Assembly (NCBI RefSeq): GCF_900156865.1 | Contig: NZ_LT732529.1 | Coordinates: 3,896,001 to 3,960,000 of the forward strand | DNA from: Litchfieldia sinesaloumensis | GTDB lineage: Bacteria; Bacillota; Bacilli; Bacillales; Bacillaceae_L | Direction: 5' to 3' | DNA: 64,000 nucleotides | Part shown: piece after piece, positions 7,032 to 16,300 of the stretch | Layout of the letters: each line of letters starts with the position of its first letter | How positions within the stretch are numbered: position 1 is the first letter of the stretch | Made by a program: the position numbers and the translations under genes | The notes under the pieces: model-generated | Told to the model about the DNA's origin: nothing | What the model saw: the letters and a program-made list of their open reading frames with translations, nothing else | Databases searched by the model: none

Positions 7032-9785
7032 TTATGCACCATACTTTTCAGTAAAGTCACGGATAAATGATGTAATAGCTTTTATTGCTTTGTTCTTTTT
7101 CAAGAATGAACCTGATAAAGAGTCCATAATCGTATTTTTTTCAATTAGACTGGAATACTCATAGGTTGATACTTGTTCACGTAATACACTATCTTCAATA
7201 TCTACTTCTTTTGCGAATGCTGAGAGTTCTTGCTCACTCATTTCTTCTTCGTAGCGATTGTATGCATCCATAACAGATTCATTAGGAGATAACGTTGGTG
7301 CGACCTTATCTAAGAACCCTTTTATCAACTCAATTTTCAGGCGTAACTTCGGATCAGATGCATGGTCTAATTCTTGTTTGATAAAACGAATCTCTTTGTT
7401 AAGTTCTTTTTCGTTTTCTATGTTAAGGCTCGCAATTAGGTTCAAAATGTAGCTGACATTTATCTTATCTGTATGCATTAGCTCTAACTCAAAGTCGATG
7501 TCATGTAAAATGGATTCTTTTGGTACTTCGCTACGTTTAAAGTCTTCGTATACCTTGAAGTACTTGCTCTTGAAATCTTCATAGGATTGCTGTGAAATCG
7601 TTAGCTCTGTCTCATCAAACTCAAAATCTGAAAATGACTGTAATCGTTGAAGGAATTTCGTCACATTTTTGAATGCAATAATAAATTGCCGCTTATCTTC
7701 CTCTCTCTCTAGCTCGTCTACTTCTTCAGGAATGACTGCAACATCTCGTAAATTTTTCACAGCTTGTTTGAATGCTTTTAAGTATTCATCGTAGCTTCCC
7801 ATAAGAACCGTATCAACATTGTCTGTTCTAGAGAATAATTTAATTGCATCATCTGTATTGTCTTTTAAATTTCGATAGCAAACGATATTTCCATATGGCT
7901 TAGTCGACTTCTCTACACGATTTGTACGGCTATATGCTTGCAACAAATCATGATAAACCATGTTCTTATCTACATAGAGTGTATTGAGTGGCTTGCTGTC
8001 AAATCCAGTTAAGAACATTTTTACGACAAGTAAAATATCGATTTGAGCATTTTTAACTTTTTTTGATACATCAGAAAAATAACGATCCCACGTTTCTGTC
8101 GAGAAGTCTGTGTCATACATTTCGTTATAATCTGCAATCATGCGGTCTAGTGCTTCCCGAGAATGTTCACCAGTACCATCGCTTTCCTCATTTTGCCCAT
8201 ATGAAAAAATTCCAGCGATCTTCAAATCATGATTCTTGGATTTAAAAATATCGTAATACTTAATTAACGTAGGAATGGAATCAACTGCGAACATAGCACA
8301 ATAGCCTTTGCTCTTTGAACGTCGTAAATGATTTCCGATTATATGGTCAGCTACTAAGTTTAAACGTCGTTCATCATGCCACACTTCATCTGTATCAATC
8401 GCTTCTACTTTTGTATCATCGGCTTCATCAATATTTGCGTTAAAAGTACGAATGTATTCTACTGAAAAACCAAGTACGTTCCCATCACGGATTGCATCTT
8501 TAATTAGGTAGTAATGCAAGCATTTATCAAAAAGGTCAGCAGTTGTACGTCCATCTTGACTTTTATTTTCGACAAAACGAGGTGTTCCTGTAAAACCAAA
8601 GTATTGAGCATTCTGAAAGTGACGATCAATCTCTTTTCGCATATCTCCAAATTGGCTGCGATGACATTCATCAATAATGAAAACGACCTTTTCTTGTTTG
8701 TATGGTTCCATAATTTGAGCGTACTTTGGATTTTTGATAGCATTGTTCATTTTTTGAATGGTTGTCACTATGAATCGTTTCAAGGGATTTTGTATTTGTT
8801 CAATAAGGATTTCGGTTTTGTCTGTTCGATCAACCGCTCCCTTCTGGAACTTGTTGAACTCTGCAATCGTTTGGCTGTCTAAGTCTTGGCGATCAACAAG
8901 GAAGAATACCTTTTTGATACTTTCCTCATCTGCTAAGATTTGACCAGCTTTAAAAGAGGTTAAGGTTTTACCAGAACCAGTTGTATGCCAAATATATCCA
9001 TTATTTTTAGTTTCAGTAGCTCGTTGTACCAATGCTTCAACTGCATAAACCTGATAAGGACGCATTACCATTAATGCTTTATCGGTATCATTAATCACCA
9101 TATAACGACTAATCATTTTCGCAAGATGGCATGGTTTTAAGAATGAACTACTGAAACTTTGCAAGTTTGTAATAAGTTCATTTCTTTCATCTGACCAGAA
9201 GAATGTAAATCCAAATTGAATGTCATAATCAGAGTTCGAAAAATATTTTGTATCGACACCATTACTTATTACAAAAATTTGAAGGAAACGATATAAACCT
9301 GGAAATGTATGACGACGATAGCGTTGGATTTGGTTAAATGCTTCTTTAAAGTCTAATCCTCTTCTTTTTAATTCTATTTGAACCAGTGGTAAACCATTAA
9401 TTAGAATAGTGACGTCATAACGATTTGTGTATTTACCAGTCACAGTAGTTTGTGTTGTAACTTGAAAAAGATTTTTACACCAATCTTTTGTGTTTAGCAA
9501 TTCAACATATAATTGCGTTCCATCCTCACGTTCAATTAGTAGCTTATCACGTAAGATTTTTGCGGACTCGTATATGCTTTTGCCTTCAATTAATGTAAGA
9601 ATTCTCTTAAATTCTGTATCTGATAAGGGCTGTCCATTTAGTTTATGTTCATTAAATAAATTAAGTTGTTCCTTAAAATTGGCTAATAGTGCTTCATAGT
9701 CCGTAATCTTAACAGCTTTGTATCCTTGACCTACAAGTTGTTTATGTATTTTTTTCTCAAGTTCTGCTTCAGGTTGGTATGCCAT
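7032..9785 (-). CDS. hsdR: Type I restriction endonuclease subunit HsdR
   Basis: A 917-residue protein. The N-terminal PD-(D/E)xK nuclease has D124 and the ELK triplet E138-x-K140. The SF2 translocase follows, with Walker A TTGSGKT at 268-274, DECH box at 372-375 and TGT motif III at 399-401. The C-terminal helical part carries contacts to HsdM. The enzyme translocates DNA and cuts at a distance from unmethylated HsdS sites. Length and motifs are complete, so the system is probably active. The gene has its own promoter region (9786-9981) and its own terminator, separate from the modification operon, so restriction and modification can be controlled independently. Confidence 0.95.
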   Translation of the reverse strand: MAYQPEAELEKKIHKQLVGQGYKAVKITDYEALLANFKEQLNLFNEHKLNGQPLSDTEFKRILTLIEGKSIYESAKILRDKLLIEREDGTQLYVELLNTKDWCKNLFQVTTQTTVTGKYTNRYDVTILINGLPLVQIELKRRGLDFKEAFNQIQRYRRHTFPGLYRFLQIFVISNGVDTKYFSNSDYDIQFGFTFFWSDERNELITNLQSFSSSFLKPCHLAKMISRYMVINDTDKALMVMRPYQVYAVEALVQRATETKNNGYIWHTTGSGKTLTSFKAGQILADEESIKKVFFLVDRQDLDSQTIAEFNKFQKGAVDRTDKTEILIEQIQNPLKRFIVTTIQKMNNAIKNPKYAQIMEPYKQEKVVFIIDECHRSQFGDMRKEIDRHFQNAQYFGFTGTPRFVENKSQDGRTTADLFDKCLHYYLIKDAIRDGNVLGFSVEYIRTFNANIDEADDTKVEAIDTDEVWHDERRLNLVADHIIGNHLRRSKSKGYCAMFAVDSIPTLIKYYDIFKSKNHDLKIAGIFSYGQNEESDGTGEHSREALDRMIADYNEMYDTDFSTETWDRYFSDVSKKVKNAQIDILLVVKMFLTGFDSKPLNTLYVDKNMVYHDLLQAYSRTNRVEKSTKPYGNIVCYRNLKDNTDDAIKLFSRTDNVDTVLMGSYDEYLKAFKQAVKNLRDVAVIPEEVDELEREEDKRQFIIAFKNVTKFLQRLQSFSDFEFDETELTISQQSYEDFKSKYFKVYEDFKRSEVPKESILHDIDFELELMHTDKINVSYILNLIASLNIENEKELNKEIRFIKQELDHASDPKLRLKIELIKGFLDKVAPTLSPNESVMDAYNRYEEEMSEQELSAFAKEVDIEDSVLREQVSTYEYSSLIEKNTIMDSLSGSFLKKNKAIKAITSFIRDFTEKYGA

Positions 9786-9981
9786 GCTGAAAAACCCCCT
9801 TAACTCCAGCTTTTTCTTATTATATAAAAAATTAAAGTATAAGTTTCATTTTTGATAGTAATTTAAAGAATGGTTTGTTGGTTAATTGACCACTAAAATA
9901 AAAATTTCTATTTCCTTTGGTATGTATTATACCTTAAAATGGATTTAGGTGAAAAAATAACCAATTATAGGGGGAGAGACT

Positions 9982-10287
9982 ATGAAAAAGGAAGTCTTAG
10001 TTTTAGGAGTTAAGAAATATGATTTTATAACAGAAGATGGAGAAAAGGTACAGGGTACGAGGGTATATTTTTATGACGAGGAGGGCGATGAAAGCAGTAA
10101 GGAAAAGGTAAAAGGGTACATACCTACAAAACGCTGGTTTCCTGGATTTGAGAAATTCGAACAGTTCCAAAGCAATAACTTACCAGGAAAATATGAAATG
10201 GAATATGATATCCGCATCTCAGAAAAAGGGCTTAATTTAGTTATTAAAGGATTTACTTACGTAGGTAGTGCTGAACCAATTGCTTAA
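9982..10287 (+). CDS. Small hypothetical protein, possibly a single-strand DNA-binding type
   Basis: A 101-residue protein with a very good ribosome site (GGGGGAGAG before ATG). The pattern of short beta strands with Gly turns and a conserved-looking LPGKYEMEYDI / KGLNLVIKGF C-terminal half recalls small OB-fold helix-destabilising proteins of phages and conjugative elements; this is a resemblance only, not a motif match. It ends 4 bp before the promoter of the structured RNA and lies just upstream of the reverse transcriptase, so a role with the RT is possible. Function unproven. Confidence 0.55.
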   Translation: MKKEVLVLGVKKYDFITEDGEKVQGTRVYFYDEEGDESSKEKVKGYIPTKRWFPGFEKFEQFQSNNLPGKYEMEYDIRISEKGLNLVIKGFTYVGSAEPIA

Positions 10288-10290
10288 TAA

Positions 10291-10319
10291 TTGAAAAAAT
10301 TAATAAGTATTAATATAAT
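10291..10319 (+). promoter_or_regulatory. Sigma-A promoter of the RT-associated RNA
   Basis: TTGAAA (10291-10296), 17-nt spacer, perfect TATAAT (10314-10319). Predicted start near 10326, directly before the first hairpin of the structured RNA. Confidence 0.7.
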
Positions 10320-10460
10320 AGATATAAGTGAGCTTGCAACATAAGGTTGAAAGCCAATAGATTATTCTATTGTCCCCTATCGGGGTCACTAGTTTCAGTA
10401 ATCGCTTATAATATACTTATAGGTGAAATATATACTGAAACGAATATGGAGGCTACAATA

Positions 10461-10508
10461 ATGGAACTAATTATTAAACTAATCATTGACATTGTTTTGC
10501 CTCTCTAA
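10461..10508 (+). CDS. 15-residue hydrophobic peptide inside the RT-associated RNA
   Basis: ATG to TAA encodes MELIIKLIIDIVLPL. A strong Shine-Dalgarno GGAGG at 10448-10452 sits 8 nt before the ATG, so translation is likely. The sequence is almost entirely Ile/Leu/Val with single charges, as in membrane-active type I toxins or leader peptides, but it matches no family I know. It lies between the GTTTCAGTA/TACTGAAAC stem and the hairpins leading to the terminator, so translation could affect RNA folding or read-through into the RT gene. Confidence 0.5.
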   Translation: MELIIKLIIDIVLPL

Positions 10509-10563
10509 GACATTGTGTCTTACAGTAGAAACTTAACTCTTATAGAGTAGCAGTTTGATCTTT

Positions 10564-10609
10564 CCTTCTCTCCTAACACTGCAATAATTGAGGAGAGGGG
10601 GCTTTTTTT
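10564..10609 (+). terminator. Intrinsic terminator between RNA and RT gene
   Basis: An 11-bp stem (10564-10574 with 10591-10601, including two G-T pairs) followed by seven T. It ends 15 nt before the RT start, so RT expression needs read-through or a separate start. Confidence 0.8.
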
Positions 10610-10624
10610 ATGGGGTGAGAAACT

Positions 10625-12064
10625 TTGGATGGGGAATATGATTATAAACTAAAGGAAATTGCTACAGAAGTAAATATTAAACGAATTTTTCGAGAATATG
10701 AGGAAAGCAAGAAGGATAATTTTTATGATCCACCAAAAATTAGAATCCAAATAGGAACCGATGGTGTTGATCATGTGTTATTTAGAAAGAATTTAGATAT
10801 TAATTGCATTAATATTTCTAGGCGGATTAAATCAGGTAATTATTTTTTTAAGCCTTTTCGTGAAATACATATTCCGAAAGGAAACGGTCAGTACAGAACA
10901 ATTTCTATTGCATCTATTAGTGACATATTAGTCCAAAAACTTATACATGAATGTATCTATCCCTATGCAGAAACTATGTTTCGGGAATTACATAATACAA
11001 GTTTCGCCTATAGGAAAGGAATTTCTGCACCTCAGGCTGCAAAACAGGTTTATAAATACATAAAAAGTGGCTACAGTTATGTTTTTGATGCAGATATTAG
11101 TAAATTCTTTGATACTATTCCACATGATAACCTCAAGGAGAAATTATTTGATTTTTGTGGTGAGGAAAATAAATTAATTTATACCTATTTGAAACGTTTT
11201 ATTTCGGTAGATCGAGTGCTACCTGAGACATATATATACCATAAAGAAAAAGAAAAGATATTTAAACGAAAAAAACCGAAAAGAATAAAGAGGAAGGCTG
11301 GAATACCTCAAGGTGGAGTCTTTTCAGGTTTGATAGCAAACATTTATATGCATGAATTTGATAAATGGATTATAGGGCTAAAGGAAAAATATGACCTTAA
11401 ATATATAAGATATGCTGATGATTTCTTAGTACTTTATAAAGATAAGAATATTGAAGAAAAGATTAAAAATGAAATTAGCTGTATGATAGAAAAATTAGGA
11501 TTAAATCTTAACTGGGATAAAACAAAGACAATTGATTTAACAAAAAAAGGGAACTATGTTAATTTTGTAGGGTTTTCCATATCACAAACTGGTATACGTA
11601 TAAAGAAAGAAAACATGAACAAATTTAAACAAAAAGTACTTGAAGTAATAAAAAAAAACCATATTTCTAATTATGAAGAAAAGGATTTAAAAAGGTTAAT
11701 ATCTAAATTGAAATTTAAATTGCTAGGGAATGAGGCTTTAGGGTTAAGTAAGTGCAATAAATGTAATTTATTTGAACCTAAAAGAAGTTGGTTGAGTTAT
11801 TTTTCCATTTTAACAGATGTTCAGCAATTAAGAGAATTAGACGCCTGGATTCGTAAACAGTTATATGTATGGCATTATAATCAATCGGGAAATCGCTTAA
11901 GTCTAAAAAAAATTAGAGAATTTGGCCATATACGCCTTGAAGATATTTATAGAAGGATTAAAAAGGAAGAGAAGCTAGAGATAGAATATTGTAAATGTAG
12001 CCCATTAGAGGCAAAGAGGAGTAGAGAATATCTTTTTCATATATTAATTTTTCATGAATCCTAA
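10625..12064 (+). CDS. Group II intron-like reverse transcriptase, stand-alone
   Basis: A 479-residue protein. RT motifs in order: FDADISKFFD (154-163, catalytic Asp in the DI pair), GIPQGG (226-231), LIANIYMHEFD (236-246), YADD (263-266) and VGFSIS (315-320). The C-terminal SWLSYF...ELDAWIRKQL region (388-412) resembles the thumb/maturase domain of group II intron proteins. No HNH endonuclease domain is present. CNKC (377-380) and CKC (456-458) are unusual Cys pairs. The start is TTG at 10625 behind GGGGTGAG; no ATG is usable nearby. No intron domain V follows and only about 340 nt precede, so it is not a normal group II intron. With its upstream RNA and neighbouring restriction genes it is a defence-RT candidate. 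Confidence 0.85.
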   Translation: MDGEYDYKLKEIATEVNIKRIFREYEESKKDNFYDPPKIRIQIGTDGVDHVLFRKNLDINCINISRRIKSGNYFFKPFREIHIPKGNGQYRTISIASISDILVQKLIHECIYPYAETMFRELHNTSFAYRKGISAPQAAKQVYKYIKSGYSYVFDADISKFFDTIPHDNLKEKLFDFCGEENKLIYTYLKRFISVDRVLPETYIYHKEKEKIFKRKKPKRIKRKAGIPQGGVFSGLIANIYMHEFDKWIIGLKEKYDLKYIRYADDFLVLYKDKNIEEKIKNEISCMIEKLGLNLNWDKTKTIDLTKKGNYVNFVGFSISQTGIRIKKENMNKFKQKVLEVIKKNHISNYEEKDLKRLISKLKFKLLGNEALGLSKCNKCNLFEPKRSWLSYFSILTDVQQLRELDAWIRKQLYVWHYNQSGNRLSLKKIREFGHIRLEDIYRRIKKEEKLEIEYCKCSPLEAKRSREYLFHILIFHES

Positions 12065-12486
12065 AAATTATGAGGAGTAAAAATGCAATGTTGGTAGGAA
12101 GAGACCCAAAATGGATTTAAAAGTAGCGTGTTGGAGTGTTACACCGGGCTCGATCCTTTCTTTTTTACCTGGATTCTTTTATGGTTAAGGGATTGAATTT
12201 ACTCTATTTCTTGCTTCTGACATAAATTTTATCTGATTGTATGCAGAAGGAAAAAGGTCCATGTATCATAAGTAGGTATGAACCTTAGTAAGAATAACTG
12301 CAAATGAGAAAAAAGCCAACCTCAAATTAAGATGGGCTTTATACATTTATAGCATATAAATTTGTCCTCTGGTTTGTCCTCCGATGTTTTATATCATATT
12401 TAAAATATTTATGTTGTTTTTTTAAAAAATGTAGATTTAAAGCCTTCTTTATGCATTATTTCTTTCTATTATTTATGAAAATGAAT
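12065..12486. other. Non-coding spacer after RT with att-like repeat
   Basis: No gene seen. AAAGCC / GGCTTT (about 12313-12341) forms a terminator-like hairpin usable on the minus strand. TTTGTCCTC occurs twice, at 12361-12369 and 12373-12381, a 12-bp-period repeat of the kind seen at tyrosine-recombinase core sites. The rest is AT-rich and unstructured. Confidence 0.45.
12361..12381. repeat. TTTGTCCTC tandem pair
   Basis: Two exact 9-bp copies with a 3-bp spacer (12-bp period). They lie 350 bp from the integrase remnant and could be a recombination core or arm site; not proven. Confidence 0.4.
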
Positions 12487-12729
12487 GGGCGGCATGATGT
12501 AATAACGAAAAGCGGAAGTGGCTTGCTCAGCCCCGACAAGCATAAGACGGACCAACCATGTGGCGCTCTTGCCACAAGGGCGGGGTGGCTAGAGCATAGA
12601 GGGGCTAGCCGCTTGAGCTAGACATTATGTCTCTCCTAAACCCTTGATATGAATGGGTTTTATAGTAAGATGAGAGTGGAATGTTAACATATTGTTAACA
12701 TGAAGTTTTTAACGGAGGCTTCTCATAAG
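12487..12729 (+). repeat. 243-bp direct repeat, copy 1
   Basis: Near-identical to 28811-29053 and in the same orientation. The left 145 bp can fold: AAGCGG/GGCT/AGCCCC arms pair with GGGGCT/AGCC/GCTT, enclosing a TGTGGC/GCCACA hairpin, as in dispersed intergenic repeats of Bacillales. The right part carries TGTTAACAT-ATTGTTAACAT (a tandem pair) and the last codons of an integrase on the minus strand. It reads as an integration scar. Confidence 0.8.
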
Positions 12730-12910
12730 TTTATCAAACTTGTGGGAAGCTTCTTTTTTCATTTCTTGGGTTACATGGAGATAGACATTTTTTGTGATTT
12801 GATCATCGGAATGTCCTAGTCTGTCCATGATCTGTTCTAATGAAACACCAGCATCGGCATGAAGTATGAATATGCCTTAAGGAATGCGGTTTTAACTCAG
12901 GAAAATCTGA
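12709..12910 (-). pseudogene. Tyrosine integrase, C-terminal remnant with frameshift
   Basis: From 12861 down to the stop at 12709 the minus strand encodes the typical integrase end: HADAGVSLEQIMDRLGHSDD, then KNVYLHVTQ with the catalytic Tyr, and a Lys-rich tail ending KLMRSLR. Upstream (about 12910-12863), in another frame, lies PELKPHSLRHIHTS, which holds the HxLRH catalytic box. The two parts are joined by a small deletion near 12862 and the N-terminal two thirds are missing. This is a dead phage/ICE-type integrase marking the right end of the accessory island. Confidence 0.85.
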
Positions 12911-13335
12911 CATTGATATTATAGACGTTCCAGATTAAATAATAGGATTTGAATTTATTCAGATAATCTTTTATCCAGAGGAAAAACTAGGAATTAAGCT
13001 CCATTTAGTTACCCCAAATATGTTGCATCTAAAAAGAAATAACCTCCCTGGCACCAAGTGCTCTAGAGTAAGGTTATTTCATAATTCTATACAGAGTGAA
13101 GGCGCAAAAGGTTCTTATGGTATTATCGGCGATGTCTTTATTCAGGGTTATAGAGCAAAAAATACCATGTTGCTAGGTACACTCTTCGAAAAGGGATTAA
13201 TAATGGATGAAAGCTCAAGTTGTTTTAAGTATATCGCTGTATTATATTAAATTTGTTGTTGCAATTGAAGTAACTGTATAATATATTGGTGAGCAATTTA
13301 GTTCCTTTTTTAGGTCCTAGCGAAAGGAGATCACC
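12911..13335. other. Spacer between integrase remnant and the kinase gene
   Basis: No convincing gene. An inverted repeat GAAATAACCT / AGGTTATTTC (13039-13082) could be a hairpin or terminator. A 76-codon frame at 13020-13250 overlaps it and is not supported. The following kinase gene has an AAAGGAGATC ribosome site. Confidence 0.4.
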
Positions 13336-16300
13336 ATGAGTGATATAACTAATACTAAGGAAATTTTGGAGCGAGTGTCCGATGGATTTTATTCTTTAAA
13401 TAATGAATTAAAATTTGAATATATAAATAATGTTACAGAAAATCTTTTGCAAATTAAACGAGAAAATGCAATTGGGCATTATATCCATGATGTATTAAAA
13501 CACAGTGACTTACTAAATATTGTATCACGATATGAAAGGGCATTGTCCGAGCAAGAACCTGTAGAATTTGAAGAGTTTTTTAATAATAGATGGTATGAAA
13601 TAAGGGCATTTCCTTCTAAGGAAGGCCTGTCTGTACTTTTTAGAGATATTACTGAAAAAAAGAAAGAGTTTCAACATATTAATTTTCTAGCTAATTACGA
13701 TGTTATCACAGAAATACCGAACCGTTTTTACTTTAATAAATACTTAAAATGCAAGTTACAATCACAATCTATTGATGGCTCATTTGCTGTTTTATTTATT
13801 GATATTAATAATTTTAAAAATATAAATGATACATATGGTCATGGAGTAGGTGATTTGGTATTAAAACAAATCTCAAGACAAATTGAAAAAAAGATAAATC
13901 AATTTGGTTTCATAGCTCGGTACTCTGGAGATGAATTTTTACTAACGTTGGAAAACCTTGTTGATGACGAAATATCATCTGTGATTGAACGAATAATTGA
14001 ATCATGTTCAAGTCCATTTTGTGTAAATGGGTTTGACATAAGAATATCAATCAATGTTGGGGTTAGCCAGTTTCCTAAGGATGGGCAAAGTGAAGAATTA
14101 TTGATAAAGCATTCAGAAGATGCAATGTATCAGGCAAAAAAAGAGGGAAGAAATAAGTATAAGTTCTACGCCTGTGATGAGAATGAAGGAAGAGTAGACG
14201 CTTTAAAGTTAGAGCTAGAGCTCAACAAGGCAATAGAAAATAATCAGTTAGTACTTCACTATCAACCTAAAATCAATTTGAATACAGGGAAAATTGTGGG
14301 GGTAGAGGCATTACTTCGTTGGGAGCATCCAGAATGGGGAATGGTATCGCCAGAAACATTTATACCTATTGCTGAAGAGACAGGATTAATTTTACCTATT
14401 GGAGAATGGGTTCTGAATGCTGCCTGTGAACAAAATAAAACTTGGCAACAACAAGGTTTTTCAACAGTTGTTTCCGTCAATTTATCATCTATTCAATTTA
14501 ATCAGACTACTATTATTGACATCATTGAATCCATTCTTCAAGAAACAGGATTAGAACCACACTTTTTAGAAATTGAGATTACTGAAAGTATGACAATTGA
14601 TATTGACCGTACAATTTTAATGTTACAACAGCTTAAAAAGGTTGGAGTCCATATAAGTATCGATGATTTTGGTACAGGTTTCAGTTCATTAAGTTACTTA
14701 AAAAACTTCCCTGTAGATACCTTGAAAATCGACCAGTCTTTCGTTAAAGAACTTCGAAACAACCCAAATGATGAAACCATAGTTAAAACCATTATCTCAA
14801 TGGCTCATAATTTGAATTTGAATGTAGTGGCAGAAGGAATAGAAACAAAAGAACAACTGGTTTTTCTACAACAACATTTATGTGATGAAGGACAAGGATA
14901 TTTTTTAAGTAAGCCCTTAACAGCGTCTCAATTACAAGAAAAACGGTTTGAAATCGAAAAAATAGTTGAAGAACATGGAATCCCTAAAGATATAAACCAA
15001 CAACTTTTATTGAAGGAATTATTGGAATCGGCCCAAAGAGAGTTACACGATACGATTCGTTTGCAGCAAGGGATGATATTTAAGTATAAGAAAATGAATG
15101 AACGATTTATTCATACACAATGTGACGGGGAATTATTATACCGTCTTGGAATGATTCCTTCTCAAGTGATAGGAAAAGAATTAGCTGATTTTCTTCCTTA
15201 TAGAAATGCCCTTGATAAAACTGCCTACTATAAGATGGCATGGGAAGGAGAGGAATTTGTTACTTATGAAGACGAACTAAATGGAATTAACTATCTAACA
15301 ACTTTACGTCCTATTAAAAAAGCTGGAGAGGTAGTACAAGTCATAGGTTCATGTATAGATATAACGGAACGTAAAAAAGCGGAGAAAGCTCTACAAGAAA
15401 GTGAGGCTAAGTATCGGCTGATTTCTGAAAACATGACAGACATCATCATGTTATTGGATATAAACGGAACAATACAATACGCATCACCTTCCCTTGGAAA
15501 AGTAATGGGTGACCCATTAAAATCATATATAGGTAAAAGGTCGTTTGATTTAATACATCCTGATGACAGGCAAAGCGTAAAGATGGGATTTGAAAAAGTA
15601 CTAAATACTATGAATCCATTAAGGATGGAAGCTCGTTTTCTGAACGTTGATGGGAAGTCGTTATTATTTGAAGGACTAGGTACCCCAGTACTTGGAGAAA
15701 ATGGCGATCCTGAACATTTTATAGTAGTAGGGAGAGACATTACGGAAAAAAGGGAAATGGAAGAAATGCTCTCAAAATCAGAAAAATTATCAGTTGTTGG
15801 TCAACTTGCTGCAGGAGTTGCACATGAAATTAGAAACCCTATAACTTCAATAAAAGGATTCATTCAGCTTTTAGAGGAAGGAATTATGAAGAAAGAATTT
15901 TTCGAAGTAATTTCCAAAGAGTTTAAACAAATTGAGAAAATTCTTGAAGAATTTATTAATCTTGCCAAACCAAAAGAAATTCAATTAAACAAGGTTAATA
16001 TTAAAACTATACTTAAAGAAGTTGAGACATTATTAAAACCAGAAGCAAATTTGAAAAACGTAGAAATTTTCCAAGAGTATCAACAAAATCTTCCTCAGAT
16101 TATGTGTGATTCAAACCAAATAAAACAAGTTTTCATTAATATAATCAAAAATAGCATTGAAGCAATTCCTAAACATGGGTTTGTAAAACTCCAAGTCAGT
16201 ATAGAAGGAAAAAATGTCCTTATAAGAATAATCGATAATGGAATTGGGATAAGTAAGGAACGAGTTCAGAAATTAGGTGAGCCGTTCTATAGTAATAAAG

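Larger units (their letters stand above)
10326..10609 (+). ncRNA. Structured RNA upstream of the reverse transcriptase
   Basis: About 283 nt between a sigma-A promoter and an intrinsic terminator. Hairpins seen directly: GCTT/AAGC with CAAC/GTTG (10332-10354); CAATAG/CTATTG (10355-10372); CCCC-TATC-GGGG (10374-10385); GTTTCAGTA/TACTGAAAC (10392-10441); AAGACA/TGTCTT (10507-10521); AAACT..ACTCT/AGAGT..AGTTT (10529-10556); and the terminator stem. The hairpins are contiguous and cover most of the transcript. It contains a 15-codon reading frame. Several defence RTs and retrons use an adjacent upstream RNA as template or cofactor, so this RNA is the likely partner of the RT; it does not match a retron msr-msd, group II intron or T-box layout that I can recognise. 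Confidence 0.65.

Noticed and set aside
10326..10609. Retron msr-msd or T-box leader
   Set aside because: No paired a1/a2 ends with the branching G context, the RT lacks retron motifs, and no T-box sequence (AGGGTGGNACCGCG) is present.
12121..12165. tRNA fragment (GGCTCGATCC looks like a T loop)
   Set aside because: No acceptor, D or anticodon arms can be formed around it.
10625..12200. A complete group II intron around the RT
   Set aside because: No domain V-like hairpin follows the RT gene, the upstream space is too short for domains I-III, and an intrinsic terminator stands directly before the gene.
13020..13250. 76-codon plus-strand frame
   Set aside because: It overlaps an inverted repeat, has no ribosome site and matches nothing; possibly a decayed gene fragment, not a gene.
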